Of a DNA stretch of 64,000 bases, positions 10,223 to 21,610 are shown piece by piece; the first letter of the stretch is position 1; every line of letters starts with the position of its first letter. The position numbers and the translations under genes are program-made. The stretch covers positions 15,376,925 to 15,440,924 of the forward strand of contig OX465102.1 of NCBI GenBank assembly GCA_949987565.1, given 5' to 3'. Origin of the DNA: Luidia sarsii (lineage: Eukaryota; Echinodermata; Asteroidea; Paxillosida; Luidiidae). The notes beneath the pieces are model-generated. The model had not been told where the DNA came from. It did no database searches and saw only the letters and a list, made by a program, of their open reading frames with translations.

Positions 10223-11798
10223 ACGATGCATCCATTTGCCCGGTGGAATATATCACAACGGCCAAGGAATGAATGGTACCCGTACTACAGCAATACACTG
10301 CCCACTGAACTACTCAGCCGCATTATTTTTCAGTATCGGTATCAGTGGTGGTGTCCAGATCTTTCCCCGGTTGTCAAAGTAGCCACGCACAATTGTCATG
10401 GGAGTGCTGGGACTGCTACCATGCCCACAATAATAAATATATACCCAATTCATCGATCAAGCGAATTATTAGGTGTTGCTAGGGATTCCCCAGTACATAA
10501 ATTTTTAAACCTCCCGAATTTCATGGTCCATCTCGGGTATTTGTCTCCCAAACTAGCCACCCCAGTGGGTGAAAATCGTGCAAGGAAAATGTACAGAAAA
10601 ACAAGAGCACCTGAGCTCAGCGTGTGCAAACATGATGGACTTAAGATTTTTGTCTTCGGTTGCATGTTTCCACAATATGCACATTTTGTGAAACCTCAAA
10701 TTAGCATGTCCCTACAGCCTACTGTAGTACTGGACTTCCGTATAATTATACCAAATCCATTATTGAGCCACTTCTAACTCACAAAATTCAAGGGGGATCC
10801 CATCATCCCTGCCCCTAGTACAATCACAATGAATTGCATATCTACTGGTACATGTATACAGGAGGCCTAGATACATGTACATGTACAGTGCACTTGTAGC
10901 TATTTGTACATGTACATGTTGTACACTGTACATGTTACTGTTACAAAAGTAACATGTACGTGTACAATTTACTACAGGTGTATATTTGTACAAAAACTAC
11001 ACATGTACATGTACAATTGTACATGTAGGGCAAACCCTCATTGAGGGGTCTTAGTTGCTCTTTGTCATGTGGTTTATCCTGAGGAGATTTGCTGAAAGTC
11101 CTCACAGTTCACAAATACATGTACATGCACACTGTCGTTTCTTGGCACTTGTCTAGATGGCCAGCCAGTACATGTACCGGTTACCCGGTACTAGTGACCA
11201 ATGGTTGCATGTTCTACAGGCACTTAACCAAGGCAACCCTTTCCCCACTAATCAGTAATTACTTTATAGATCTACAAGTTGCACAGTAATCTGATTCCTC
11301 CCCTCTGTTCCCTCTCCCCATCTGCCATTAACCAGATTGTAGTGTAAATCCTTAATCCCCTTGCACTCCTTGATCTTGTTCTGAGCCCATGAGTCATTGA
11401 GTGGGTGAGATTAAGTCAGCAGATTAGTGTGTGTGGGCCTGTGGGGGGAGGTCAGGAGGTTTGGGGTCTGGGTAGATCTGCGATTCATGTGGCTAAAGCT
11501 TTTGAGGGATTTCTTGGGTTTTTTTTTTATGCAATGAGATGCAGCGTGTACACCTGTATGCTAATTGGGCATTCCCAGCTGGGCTGTACAGTCTCTTACC
11601 GGGTGCCAAATCTCGGTCCAGGTCTTGTTACAGAAGACCTGTGCATTACAACTAGAAATATCATTGAAAAGTCGTTCGGGCCGAACTACGCATGCCTGAA
11701 ATGTGACCTACATGTACAGTGTGTGGTGTACATGTATGTATTTTACCGGACTGCACATGCCTGGAATGTGACCCAGGCAAAGGCACTTTCCGGACTAT
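10223..11798 (+). other. Intron 1 segment with TACATG clusters
   Basis: TACATG palindrome clusters lie at 10845-11025. A short SINE-tail match (GGGCAAACCCTCATTG) is at 11028-11043. A 28-nt imperfect direct repeat with the core CATGCCTG-AATGTGACC lies at about 11681 and 11747, just before the hairpin at 11799. No genes were found. Confidence 0.4.
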
Positions 11799-11872
11799 GC
11801 GCAAGAACGATACATTTACGAGCCAAAAAAAATGCGCACTTTTTTTGGCTCGTAAATGTATCGTTCTTGCGC
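11799..11872. repeat. Perfect 33-bp hairpin
   Basis: Arm 11799-11831 (starting GCGCAAGAACGATACATTTA) is exactly complementary to 11840-11872, with an 8-nt loop ATGCGCAC. The absence of any mismatch over 33 bp suggests recent formation or active maintenance. A transcript of the intron would fold into a long perfect stem. It could be a foldback element or an RNA processing substrate. Nothing identifies its family. Confidence 0.9.
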
Positions 11873-12463
11873 AGCCATGTGGAGATAAACAGCTCTGGTT
11901 GTGGGGGCCCTCGGATGTTTATCTGTGTGCACTGAACCATGGGATGCCTTCTCAAGTTTTTGGCTAGATCTCGCGAGATTTTGCCGGGTTGCAAAAATGA
12001 TGTTGACATTGTTTTTGTAGACGAAACCATGCTCTTTTCGTTTGATATGTGACATGTCACTTTTTGTTGCTGGCGATATCGGTAAAGTTTTCGACAGATT
12101 GTTCACTTAAAAAACCTAAAAATAGTACACGTAGAAGGAGTCCATGAAATCTATATGAAACAACGTTTTTCTGAAAGCTTGAACATTCAGCAATACAGGA
12201 AAGGTTTTTTTTATCGTTTTTATTTAAGGTGCAATAGGGGCCCATAGGCGATTTGCAAAATTGACAATTCACAAAGTTACATGTACGTGCTTTGCCATAG
12301 AGTTACGGCGAGTTTCCCATGATACTTTGCGAATGTCGACACGCGGTCGAAAATGTTTATTTTGTTTTAAATCCATGCTCTTGTGATAATGTTTACAACA
12401 TGTAGACATCTTAAATCATTTTATCCTTTCAGATACTATTTGTATTGTTGAATTTTATTTTAA
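11873..12463 (+). other. Intron 1, nothing recognised
   Basis: Mixed-composition intronic sequence without clear features. A short 9-bp inverted repeat (AGATAAACA/TGTTTATCT) lies at 11882-11926, next to the hairpin. Confidence 0.3.
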
Positions 12464-12537
12464 AATTTAGTGGGCCTGACGTTTCGATCCTACATGTAGC
12501 TGGACCTTTCTCAAAGGCAGAGTGACAAGGACAAAAC
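12464..12537 (-). mobile_element. Family A element fragment with hammerhead-like core
   Basis: Read on the minus strand, this contains TTTGAGAAAGGTCCAGC, a short TACATGTA loop, then GGATCGAAACGTCAGGCCC. GGTCC can pair with GGATC (one G-U). GAAACGTC after the helix is the signature found in all copies of the family in this window. This is the best-preserved copy. Related copies lie at 18098-18155, 24721-24755, 27236-27280, 37674-37735, 43201-43262, 43829-43865 and 50755-50835. No reverse transcriptase or transposase is linked to any of them here. Confidence 0.6.
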
Positions 12538-13460
12538 AGAGGAAGGGGGAAGAGAGTGATTTTTTTAGTCTTTGATAATAATAATTTTAGTCAGTAAGCA
12601 GTTTGCAACATTTTTGTATCACTTTAATTTTATTTTATTTAGTTTATTATTTTTTTTCTCTAATTAATAGTTGATAATTTGCTTCCTACATGTAATATGT
12701 TGATGAACATTTTGTGACAAAACTTTGAACATTTATTGATGAAGCTACAGCAGTCCAAATCAAGAAAGGGAACGTACACATTTAAGATTACTTTTGTAAT
12801 GGCCCCCTATATATTTTTGTGATACTGAACTGAACATACTTGCGTCAGTGAAAAATGTACAAACAGAAAACGAAAATAAATTAGCTTAAAATTGACATAT
12901 ATTTAGCAACTTTCAGCTATGAAGCTATTTTTACACCAAATGTTGCATTACTCTTAAAATTCTCTTGGAACCAATGATAGTAAATTTGGTGGGTTAAAAA
13001 AAAACCCATTAAAAGTGCTGGTCTCCCTACATTACACACATTGTACATTTTGCATCACTTCCACAGTACATACATGTACACTGTACAGTGTACATGTATC
13101 TCCATTAACCCTCATCGCTATGGCAACCTTGCCGAGGATGCACTGCTCCGGGCCCCAGGGTCATGAATTTCAAAATATCTGGGGCGGGCTGCTTGTCCCA
13201 AGACCCACTTTCATAGCATCTGCTAAAAAATTCTAGACTAAAAGTCTAGCTGGAGGATCTATTTATCATGCATACAAACAAATAATGTACGTAATTACAG
13301 CAACATGTACTGTAGGCCATGATGTTTTTATGTATGTTCTTGCTAACTTACAACACATGTACATGTACATTACATGTACAGTACCTCCCCGCAAGCAAAG
13401 ATTCCTGATGAATCAGAAGTGTGTACAAGTACAAGTACATGTAGGAGTAACACTGTACAA
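12538..13460 (+). other. Intron 1, AT-rich segment
   Basis: AT-rich sequence with poly-T and poly-A runs and isolated TACATG clusters at about 13070-13100 and 13355-13380. No gene was found. Confidence 0.3.
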
Positions 13461-13639
13461 GTAGGTTTGTGGTGACAGTGGTGACACCATGTAAAATTCT
13501 CTTTTGTGAGTATGGTTCTGAAAAGAACCGGAGGAACTTGACATTTGAACAGTATACACTGTACATGTTCCCTGTTCATCGTCAGTCTCCTACTCTCCTG
13601 ACAGAAGAGAATTTTGCACGGTGTCACCGCAAACCTACC
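13461..13639 (-). mobile_element. Family B element (complete, about 180 bp) with inverted ends and hammerhead-like core
   Basis: The ends are inverted repeats: GGTGACACCATGTAAAATTC on the left (from 13480) matches GAATTTTGCACGGTGTCACC on the right (13609-13628), and both are followed outward by a GGTTTG(C/T)GGTGACA-type sequence. The interior, read on the minus strand, contains CTGACGA, the perfectly paired 7-bp arms TGAACAG and CTGTTCA, then AAATGTC. This is the decayed form of the CTGATGA-stem-GAAACGTC core seen in the other copies. The conserved stretch GGTTCTTTTCAGAACC is itself palindromic. It has no coding capacity, so it is a non-autonomous element. Confidence 0.65.
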
Positions 13640-14959
13640 GTATTACTCCTGCTAATAGCGAGCTTTCGTTTTGCGACGGAGAGCGCACATTACGGGGGAT
13701 TTCACAGACTGCGACCGTTCCCGCACCCAAGCTCCCTACCTGTTTGGAAGCTGTTTTGTTTTGTTTACGGGACGGGTATACGCACTGCATGCACGGCACT
13801 GTGCACAGCCCTGCCAGGCCTGCACTGAGTATCAAATTGCACACGCAGGATTGGTCACTTGTTACGTAACGCAGTAGCCGACTGCTCTGCATTGTGTTCT
13901 GAAAACCTTCAACGTACATTACGTTGATACATGTAGCTATACATGTGAATGCCTTCCTGACCTTTGAAAAAATTAATTACACTGTACAGTTATTACTTTC
14001 TGCGAATTTAGGCCAGCCTTGTCAGCTGTTGTGAGCAACAGTGGTGGAATCCGTGCAGATGCTTCGGTTTTCAAAAATTGATCCAGTCAAATTGTATTTT
14101 GCTGTCTGTGCCATGTTTTTCTTGCTTTGTTATTGTTAACGCTTGAAAATCAAGTTTTCAATGCTGCATCCACTTTGTGTGATTCCTGAGCTGCTGTTGC
14201 CAGACCTGTACTGTACATACACTGAACATGCATGTACATGTGTACATGTACACATACATGTACAACCAATTTGGTTGTTTGTATCTGAATGAAAACAGGG
14301 GTTGTGACTTGTGATCCCAGCAGATTACCAAGCAACTTAATGGTTCACATGCTTCTGGCTAGCGCCCCCACCCTGGCAAAGGCTAGTACTTTACGTGTAG
14401 GTCGAGTATTTGGGAAAGCCTGCTGAAGGGCCGGATACATTTGTAGCTCAGGTACATGTAGTTAGAGCATACAGCAAGGAAACAGAGCAGTGGCACATGT
14501 GTATACACATGTACTACCGGTATACATTGTGTTGTAGGCCTACTGTACATGTACATTGTATAGGCTGCACATATCTCCCTCTCACTTTCAGACCCCCTCT
14601 TCACTCCTTAGTACGCTGTGGCCAGAAGGTTCCCTCCCACCACGACTCACCCCCCTCAATAATTTACCCATTGATTTGGCCTCATGTTAGCCTAGTCTGC
14701 ATTGTCATGGTAACTGCTCACGCTCCGCCATGCCCCTTTACTCACTGAGCCTTGCACGTACACACATTGCAGTACATGTGCATGAGCACGATAATTGTAC
14801 ATGATGTGTGCATACATGCATGTGCATTCAATGTACGACCTAAGAATGGATGCATTCTGTACTGATGTGTTGTTAAATTATTAAGATTACCAGTAATTAA
14901 TCAAATACATTGTACACCAACTGCACTTCATAGAGGCACATCTACACACTGTTCTCTTC
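13640..14959 (+). other. Intron 1, nothing recognised
   Basis: Mostly unique-looking intronic DNA with scattered TACATG clusters (14225-14265, 14545-14560). No gene, RNA or well-defined repeat was identified. Confidence 0.3.
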
Positions 14960-15105
14960 AGGTGGATGCAATTCGGTTCAGTTCAATTATTTTCCATTAT
15001 TTTGATACAGTTTGATTCCATTTAATTCAATTCCATTCATTTTGATCTAGTTTGATTCATATCAATTCATATCAATTCATTTTTTTAAATTTGATTTGAT
15101 TTGAT
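14960..15105. repeat. Degenerate TTTGATTCAATTC-type tandem repeat
   Basis: A series of short variants (CAGTTCAATTATTTTCC, TTTGATTCCATTTAATTC, ATATCAATTCAT). It is low-complexity and variable in unit length. Confidence 0.6.
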
Positions 15106-15425
15106 GGACATACATGTATGTGTACAGTTTAAATACAGTACAGATACAGTAGATGTACATGTGCATACATGTGTGTGTACATACATGTACGTGTACATGT
15201 ATGCTACTGTAATTCTTATGGACACATTACATGGACACATGTATCATGTACATATGTATGTACTGTATACATACATGTGTTGTACATACATGTACAAAAT
15301 GTACACAATGTACCCAGCCTACATGTACAGTATGTACATGTACAGTAGTTGTACAATGTAGTGTACGTACAGGTTTTGTGTAGTTTGATTACATACATGT
15401 ACATGTACATGTACATGTACATTTT
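15106..15425. repeat. TACATG palindromic repeat cluster
   Basis: A dense cluster of TACATG/TGTACA words ending in a continuous (TACATG)n run at about 15391-15422. The unit TGTACATGTACA is its own reverse complement, so every run is symmetrical on both strands and can form cruciforms. Apparent frames reading MYMYMY, CTCTCT or VHVHVH come from these runs. Confidence 0.85.
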
Positions 15426-16400
15426 TGTCTACACTGCTAATTCCTGTTTTTTACTTACGGTGTGTACAAAAACACTGATGAAAAAATCAAGACGCCGTTA
15501 TATTGATAGGTTTCAGCAAGGCAGCCCTTGAAATTGGTTTTTGGGAGCGAGGTTAAAGCACTTTGTTGTCCTGTGTCCAAAATGCACCAATATCTTCCAC
15601 TGTACGTGTACATGTACATGTACTTTATGTAGTGACGCCTGTACTGCAGTGTGCACTGCATGCAATATAGGAAGAATGTCATGGTCTAGTTAGCACAGGA
15701 GAGGGCAGACGCATTTGATGCTGGTGTGTGTACATGTGTAGGTGTAGGCCTACAGGTACCGGGTAGCATACAACAGTAATGCACAGGGGGTGAAATATCT
15801 GCGAGACCGTGGGGCCAATGTGTCTTGTGATTTCATGGTCTAGTGCAGTGTGTGACCGTACTGGACTGGCTGCCTGGAACTTCTGGTTTTTGCACAACTT
15901 ACAGTAGATGCACAGTCTGTAAATGGCAGTCGATGTCTCATTGGAATGGCAAGCTTTAATGTCACTGTGCCAGTTACACATGGAAGTCTGGTGGCCTTGG
16001 AGGCCAGTTGACAACAAGATACACATTGGATGATTATCTTGTGGATATGCACACCTTGCTGAAAACCTCATTGCACTCAACATCTGTAATTAAAAAAATA
16101 ACATGATTTTCTTGAAGAAAAGATTCAAACTGTTGGGATGTACAAACACAAACAATGTATGTCTATATTTTTTATGTCACAATTTTTTAACAAAAAATTG
16201 CAAAAATGCAACCATATTTTCCCCCAAAATGAAAAAAAAAATGGAATGTGAAAAATAAAATAAATAAATATTAGTGTCCCGGAACGTGTTTCACAAATCT
16301 AACATAACATGAGCACCTACATTTCATATTAACAACACACATTTCTTTAAATTGTGAGAGGCTACCTTGAAAAATTTACCTATTGGCCCCCATATTTATA
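15426..16400 (+). other. Intron 1, nothing recognised
   Basis: Unremarkable intronic DNA, AT-rich from about 16085. Confidence 0.3.
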
Positions 16401-17020
16401 GAATGAGCCTTTAACACATGTACCGGTATACAATGTACATGTACAGGTATACACATGTACGCTGCACATGTATTGGTACAGGTATCTCGAATGCAGAAGA
16501 ATCTGACACAAGCAGAGGAAGAAGAGACTGGAAAAAAATCAGAACAAACCGTAAGACTATGCCGCTACACTAGTGTAGCTTCGCGCAAAAGTCAAAAAGT
16601 TGAGTCCAAATCACTCCAAACCCTGTTCAAAGTGGGCCTGAACACACGTGTACCGGTACACTGTAGTCTGTACAGTACAATGTACATGTACCGGTACATG
16701 TACACATACATGCATTGGTGTAGTTGGGTAATTTACTATAAATTTATGTACTGTACGTGTACGTACATTGTACAATTTACATATGTACAGTACGTATGAT
16801 GTACAGTATGTGTAAATATATGGTATACTGTACATGTACATGTACATGTACATGTACATTGTACACATGTACATGTACATGTATACAGGATACACTGTAC
16901 AATCATGTATTTTCACGTGTACATGTGTAGTGTGTACATGTACATGTTCATGTACATGTACATGTATGTGTATCCTGCCACCATTCAGGCTTACAGGAGC
17001 CCTACAACCAAGCAGGTTTA
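16401..17020. repeat. TACATG/ACCGGT palindromic repeat cluster
   Basis: Continuous (TACATG)n runs at about 16829-16858 and 16868-16882, interspersed with GTACCGGTAC palindromes. The whole 600 bp is dominated by variants of the decamer GTAC-NN-GTAC. Confidence 0.8.
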
Positions 17021-17344
17021 CCTCCAGTATTTAAAACCTTATTAACATATGATACGGCTGCAAATGTTACTGTACACGTACATGCGCTGCATCCGTGCGT
17101 TACATTGTTCTGTGTTCATAATGTAGTATTGATGGGTTCAGAAATAACAGTCGTCATTCAATTACGGGCCAGACACTCGGACATGATAGCGACATGCCCT
17201 GTGACAATGGCGTGCTCTCCAGCGAAAAGGGATGATGTGAAATTGAATCCTGCGACAATGGGGCAGGGCTTCTGAATAGGACTGGACTGGACTGCACCCA
17301 GTGCCACAGCCATCAGTACAGTACACGTGTTCAATTGAGGTACC

Positions 17345-17373
17345 GCACACACACACACACACACACACACACA
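17345..17373. repeat. (CA)n microsatellite
   Basis: About 14 perfect CA dinucleotides. Confidence 0.95.
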
Positions 17374-17790
17374 TGCACCAATGTACAAGTAATTGTGTGG
17401 TCAGATTTCCGGCCCAGTCCATCAACAGAGAAACCCAATGCCCAATCATTTTGGTAATGGAAGATGGGAAGCCAGAGGAAGAGGGAGGTAGAGTAGGTGG
17501 GTGGTTGCTTAGTGCTCAGACCATCAGACCGTAGAGCAGATTACAACCTACCAATCAGTGTGATCTATTGCGACACCCTGGCTTTTTTTTTTTCTTCGAG
17601 GATGTGGCGTTGCCGTGGAAACTGTCCGCAGGACGGCGAGGGAGAAAGACGCTTTCCGACGTGGGTGGCTTGCTGACTCGCACTCCCATTCCCGCTCCCA
17701 CTCCCCTCCTCTCTCTAATTGGGTTTCTTATCTTATTAGCCCTTTTCTGCAAATTGTCTTCTCTGCAGTACAGCAGTTTGAATCAACGTG
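17374..17790 (+). other. Intron 1, nothing recognised
   Basis: No feature beyond a short T run at 17582-17592 and a short repeat of CACTCCCATTCCCGCTCC type at about 17680-17710. Confidence 0.3.
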
Positions 17791-18097
17791 TACACATACA
17801 TGTACATGTACATGTACATGTACATGTACTGTATACATGTAGGTTCATGTACGTACATGTATGTACACTTATGTGTATGTACATGTGTATGTTGTCTACA
17901 TACATTTACAGTTGTACAGTGTACATACATGCTGTACAATACATGTACATATGTGTAGTGTACATACTGTACATGTAAATGTATGTGTGTACATGTACAC
18001 TGTAGGCCTACATGTGTACATGTACATGTACAGTATGTACAACTGTACATGTACATGTACAGGGGGTACACATGGTACAAATGTACATATGTACAAC
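17791..18097. repeat. TACATG palindromic repeat cluster
   Basis: A run of (TACATG)n at 17797-17828, followed by dense degenerate TGTACA words up to 18090. Confidence 0.85.
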
Positions 18098-18155
18098 TCA
18101 TGACGTTTCGATCCTACAGTACATGTACTGGAACATGTACATGTAGTCAGGCCCT
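18098..18155 (-). mobile_element. Family A element fragment
   Basis: Contains TGACGTTTCGATCCTACAGT followed by TACATG sequence and TCAGGCCCTCTAAC. It is a rearranged or truncated copy of the element best seen at 12464-12537. Confidence 0.5.
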
Positions 18156-21100
18156 CTAACTTAAAAAAAAAAATGTAACTGTATTACTGTAAGTACATTG
18201 TGTACCTTTGACTTGAAGTCAGGCGTTTGCATGTACTGGTGAATCATTATTTGAACCTACCAATTGCATAAAACAAAATCACCTCAAGATGGATACACAC
18301 ACATGTATCATTATGCCTACATACATGTACATAACATGTGTGTGTGTACATGTTCATGTGTACAGTATGTACATGTAGTACATGTATACATGTATCACTT
18401 TATGGTGTTAACCTCACAGACCTCTACATGTACATGTGTATCACTATCACACTTTTACATGTACACTACCCAGTAAAAAACATGCGAAACTACCTTCAGA
18501 AAAATCTTACTAACTTTCAAATGTTCCTTTCAAAAAATCTGTTCTTCCTGCGTGGAAAATGCCGGCGATTTATTGAAAGACACCAGGGTACATGTACATG
18601 TACATGTACATGATTACGTACATGTACATGTAATGTACACTTACATGTACCGGTAGTTAAGTGTCTATACTGTACTGTACATGTACTGTATACATGTACA
18701 GTGTAGACATCCTGTACATGTGCATGCTGTGTGTTTAATTTGGACAGTACCTAAACGTCTGCCTTTGAGTTTGACTTTGAATAAACACAAACATGCACAG
18801 TTTGTACCTGTAGTGAAGGGGGCGGAGACTCCTCCTACTCCCCTCCCTCCCTTGACTGCAACCATTTGAGCCCCATATCACGCATGGCTTGAAGTTGAAT
18901 GCTTACTTAAATAAATACATGTATGGGACCGTGTACAGGGTGTACACATACCACTGCTGCATGCATACCACTATGGCTACCATTGCCAAGGCCGCTCAGT
19001 CCATCGGCTCTTGACCAAAAGCTCTCTGGCAAAATTGCTACATGTACATAGTTTGCTTTTGTTGATTTTTTCAGGGGGGTGGGGGTAGCATTGCAGATCT
19101 GTAGGCAGGCAATTGGACGGCCGCCCAGCAGTCTGTGTGATTTGATTTTTTTCTTTTTCGACGATGCTCGACGATGTCACTGCGTACCAATGATGGCTGC
19201 GCAGAGGCTGCCAAATCAACTCGGCCGTGAGATGCATTACGGCACGGCACGACGCGACGAGATGCGATGGGCCCGCGAGCTCCGTATGCCGTATTTTGTC
19301 CGTTTTTTGATGCGCGCGCCATTTAAGACGGCCAGACACATTTCTTCCGGTTGCTGGGGCTAACGAAAACATCCAGCTATTTTTTTTCTTTCTCCATTAC
19401 CCCCACCTCCTCATCGGCGTGTCTTAAAGAGCCTTGGCAAGTATTCTCGGAAGTGCAAAGTGGAGTGGCAGGGGGGGGGGAAGAAGGAAAGGTTTTCTGA
19501 TTTAGCAGACAGAAAGACACAACAGAAATGTGGCCCTGGAAAAGGAAGATGGCCACAAAATGTACATTAATGGGCTGCAGCTAGCCAGCTACAGACCCCA
19601 TAGCTGTGCAGCAATGATATAAAAAAATTATCACTTAAATCTATGCTACAGTTTCCCAATGTTGCTAACAATCAAAACTGTTTTTCACACTTGTTCTGGG
19701 GGTGTATTTGCAAATTTTTCAGTTGTTATGGTCATGAGAATTTCAATATTCATGAGCAAATTTGTGATGCCATCACAGAATCATGCAATAGAAACCCAAT
19801 TGGTTGTGTACAAAAGTTTAACTGAAAATGTACACGTACACATGTACATGTACATGTACATGTACCTAAACCTGTTGATAATTTACATACTGTACATGTA
19901 TGTATGTACATGTACTTCCAAAATGTATGCTTCATAATCATTAGTGAAGGACTCATAATTTTTATGCGTTTTTCATCAAACGTAATCCAAAGGGATTATT
20001 TTGCAGTTTGAAAGCTGATGTGTTTCATGTTATTTAAACTGTGGGTTCCTGCCAGACATGACCTTTCATGTACATGTACATGTACATGTACATTAGTGCC
20101 CTAAATTTTATGAGGATACATGTACATTGTACATGTACGCCCTATTCTAAAGGAAAAAAGATCTCACTCATGCATGACCAATTTCTGACTCCACTAAGAA
20201 AAAGAAGCTTGCCAAAATCAGATCCCTAGATACCCGGCAACAGCAGACAATGAGATTGACTGTGTTATTTATTATTGTAGAGACTCTTTAGGGGCCTACT
20301 GTTTGTGTTACACTTACAGACAGTATGGTGTGCAACTGTGTGTAGCATTTTTTTATGGTTAATAATATTTAAAACCTCATACATGTAGGGGTTGTTTACG
20401 TAAAGTGCTTGCGGACTAGAATCAACTGAGACATGTACCGGTACCCCGGTACATGTACATATACATGTACTATATAGTACATGTACATTGTACAAATTAT
20501 AAAGGTTTCAATAGTCATTTTAGAAGGCAGAGATTTAGAAAAACTTAATTGTCCCAGCCTCCCAGGGGAAGTTCATTTACTTTGGCCTTTTGAGATATAA
20601 ATTTAATACCAAAATGATGAACGTGTATATATTTGTTTTGTACATGTACATGTACATGTACAGTGTACATGTACATCAAACATTATAAATTAAAAAATCC
20701 ATCTCTAGAAAATGCAAATAAAAAATTAAATTATTGTAATAATAGGGGCCCACATAAAAATAAATGAATCCATACATGTACAGGTACATGTACATGTACA
20801 TGTCCACATACATACATACATTGTACACGCATATTTTCTGTTTTTGGAAAAGCACAAGTATGAGTGTTCATGTACATGTTCTTACAAATGTTTCTGTTTT
20901 AAATTAAATTGAGAACAAGTCACAAATATGCATTGTGACTTGCTCAGCGTAAGTATACACAAACGTGTTTCTATGCATGAAACGTCAGTATCGCCTTCAA
21001 CCACACAAATCCACAAATTGCGCTCAGAAACAGCTGGCTGACAAGGGAGAGTACCTGCCAGTCGGTGAAAAATTGACATTTCATGTCCACCCCCTCCCCT

Positions 21101-21554
21101 TTGTTGTCTGAAAATTTCAGCCTTTTGTCTGGCAGTGTAGGACAGGCAGAGAGTAAGTGGAGGTGCTTCAGCACTTGCACATCACCATGGTAATTGATGA
21201 GCTTGTGACCGACGATATATAGATCTATAGGGAGAGAATTTCCTTGAGACGATGATGAACTCCGCAAACCAGCTCTCCCAAAAAAGTGATGGAAGGCCTC
21301 TTACATAGCACATGTACAATGTACCGGGGTAGCTCTGTCTTCTTCTGTTGCTGTTGGAAAGGCCATGCAGTATGCACAGCGCATAGGGTACAGTCCTGAG
21401 CACACTGAAAGCACTAATGAGGCCCTTCGGTGATGCCATCATAACAATTTCATGCACCTACAATGTACATGTACCCGGTACTGTAAAATGTTTACACAGT
21501 AGGCCTACTGCCTGTGGCTCACTTGTACATGTACATGTGCAGTACATGTACAGT
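18156..21554 (+). other. Intron 1 with many TACATG clusters
   Basis: TACATG clusters occur at about 18320-18470, 18585-18720, 19828-19920, 20065-20140, 20440-20490, 20638-20675 and 20775-20820. The CpG-containing stretch 19180-19340 is GC-richer than its surroundings but shows no exon with splice sites. No genes were recognised. Confidence 0.35.
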
Positions 21555-21610
21555 GTACATGTACATGTACATGTACATGTACATGTACATGTACATGTAC
21601 ATGTGCATGT
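21555..21610. repeat. Longest pure (TACATG)n run
   Basis: About 50 bp of uninterrupted TACATG hexamers, the longest such run in the window. Confidence 0.9.

Noticed and set aside
10226..10777. 183-codon plus-strand frame
   Set aside because: It has no recognisable domain, no splice-site support, and starts inside a dispersed repeat copy. It is more likely chance or a decayed repeat than a gene.
11799..11872. Perfect hairpin considered as a microRNA precursor
   Set aside because: The fully paired 33-bp stem without bulges and with an 8-nt loop is atypical for an animal microRNA. No family seed was recognised.
19180..19340. GC-rich stretch considered as an extra exon of intron 1
   Set aside because: No pair of splice sites frames a block resembling the family, and exons 1 and 2 already join exactly at a conserved position.
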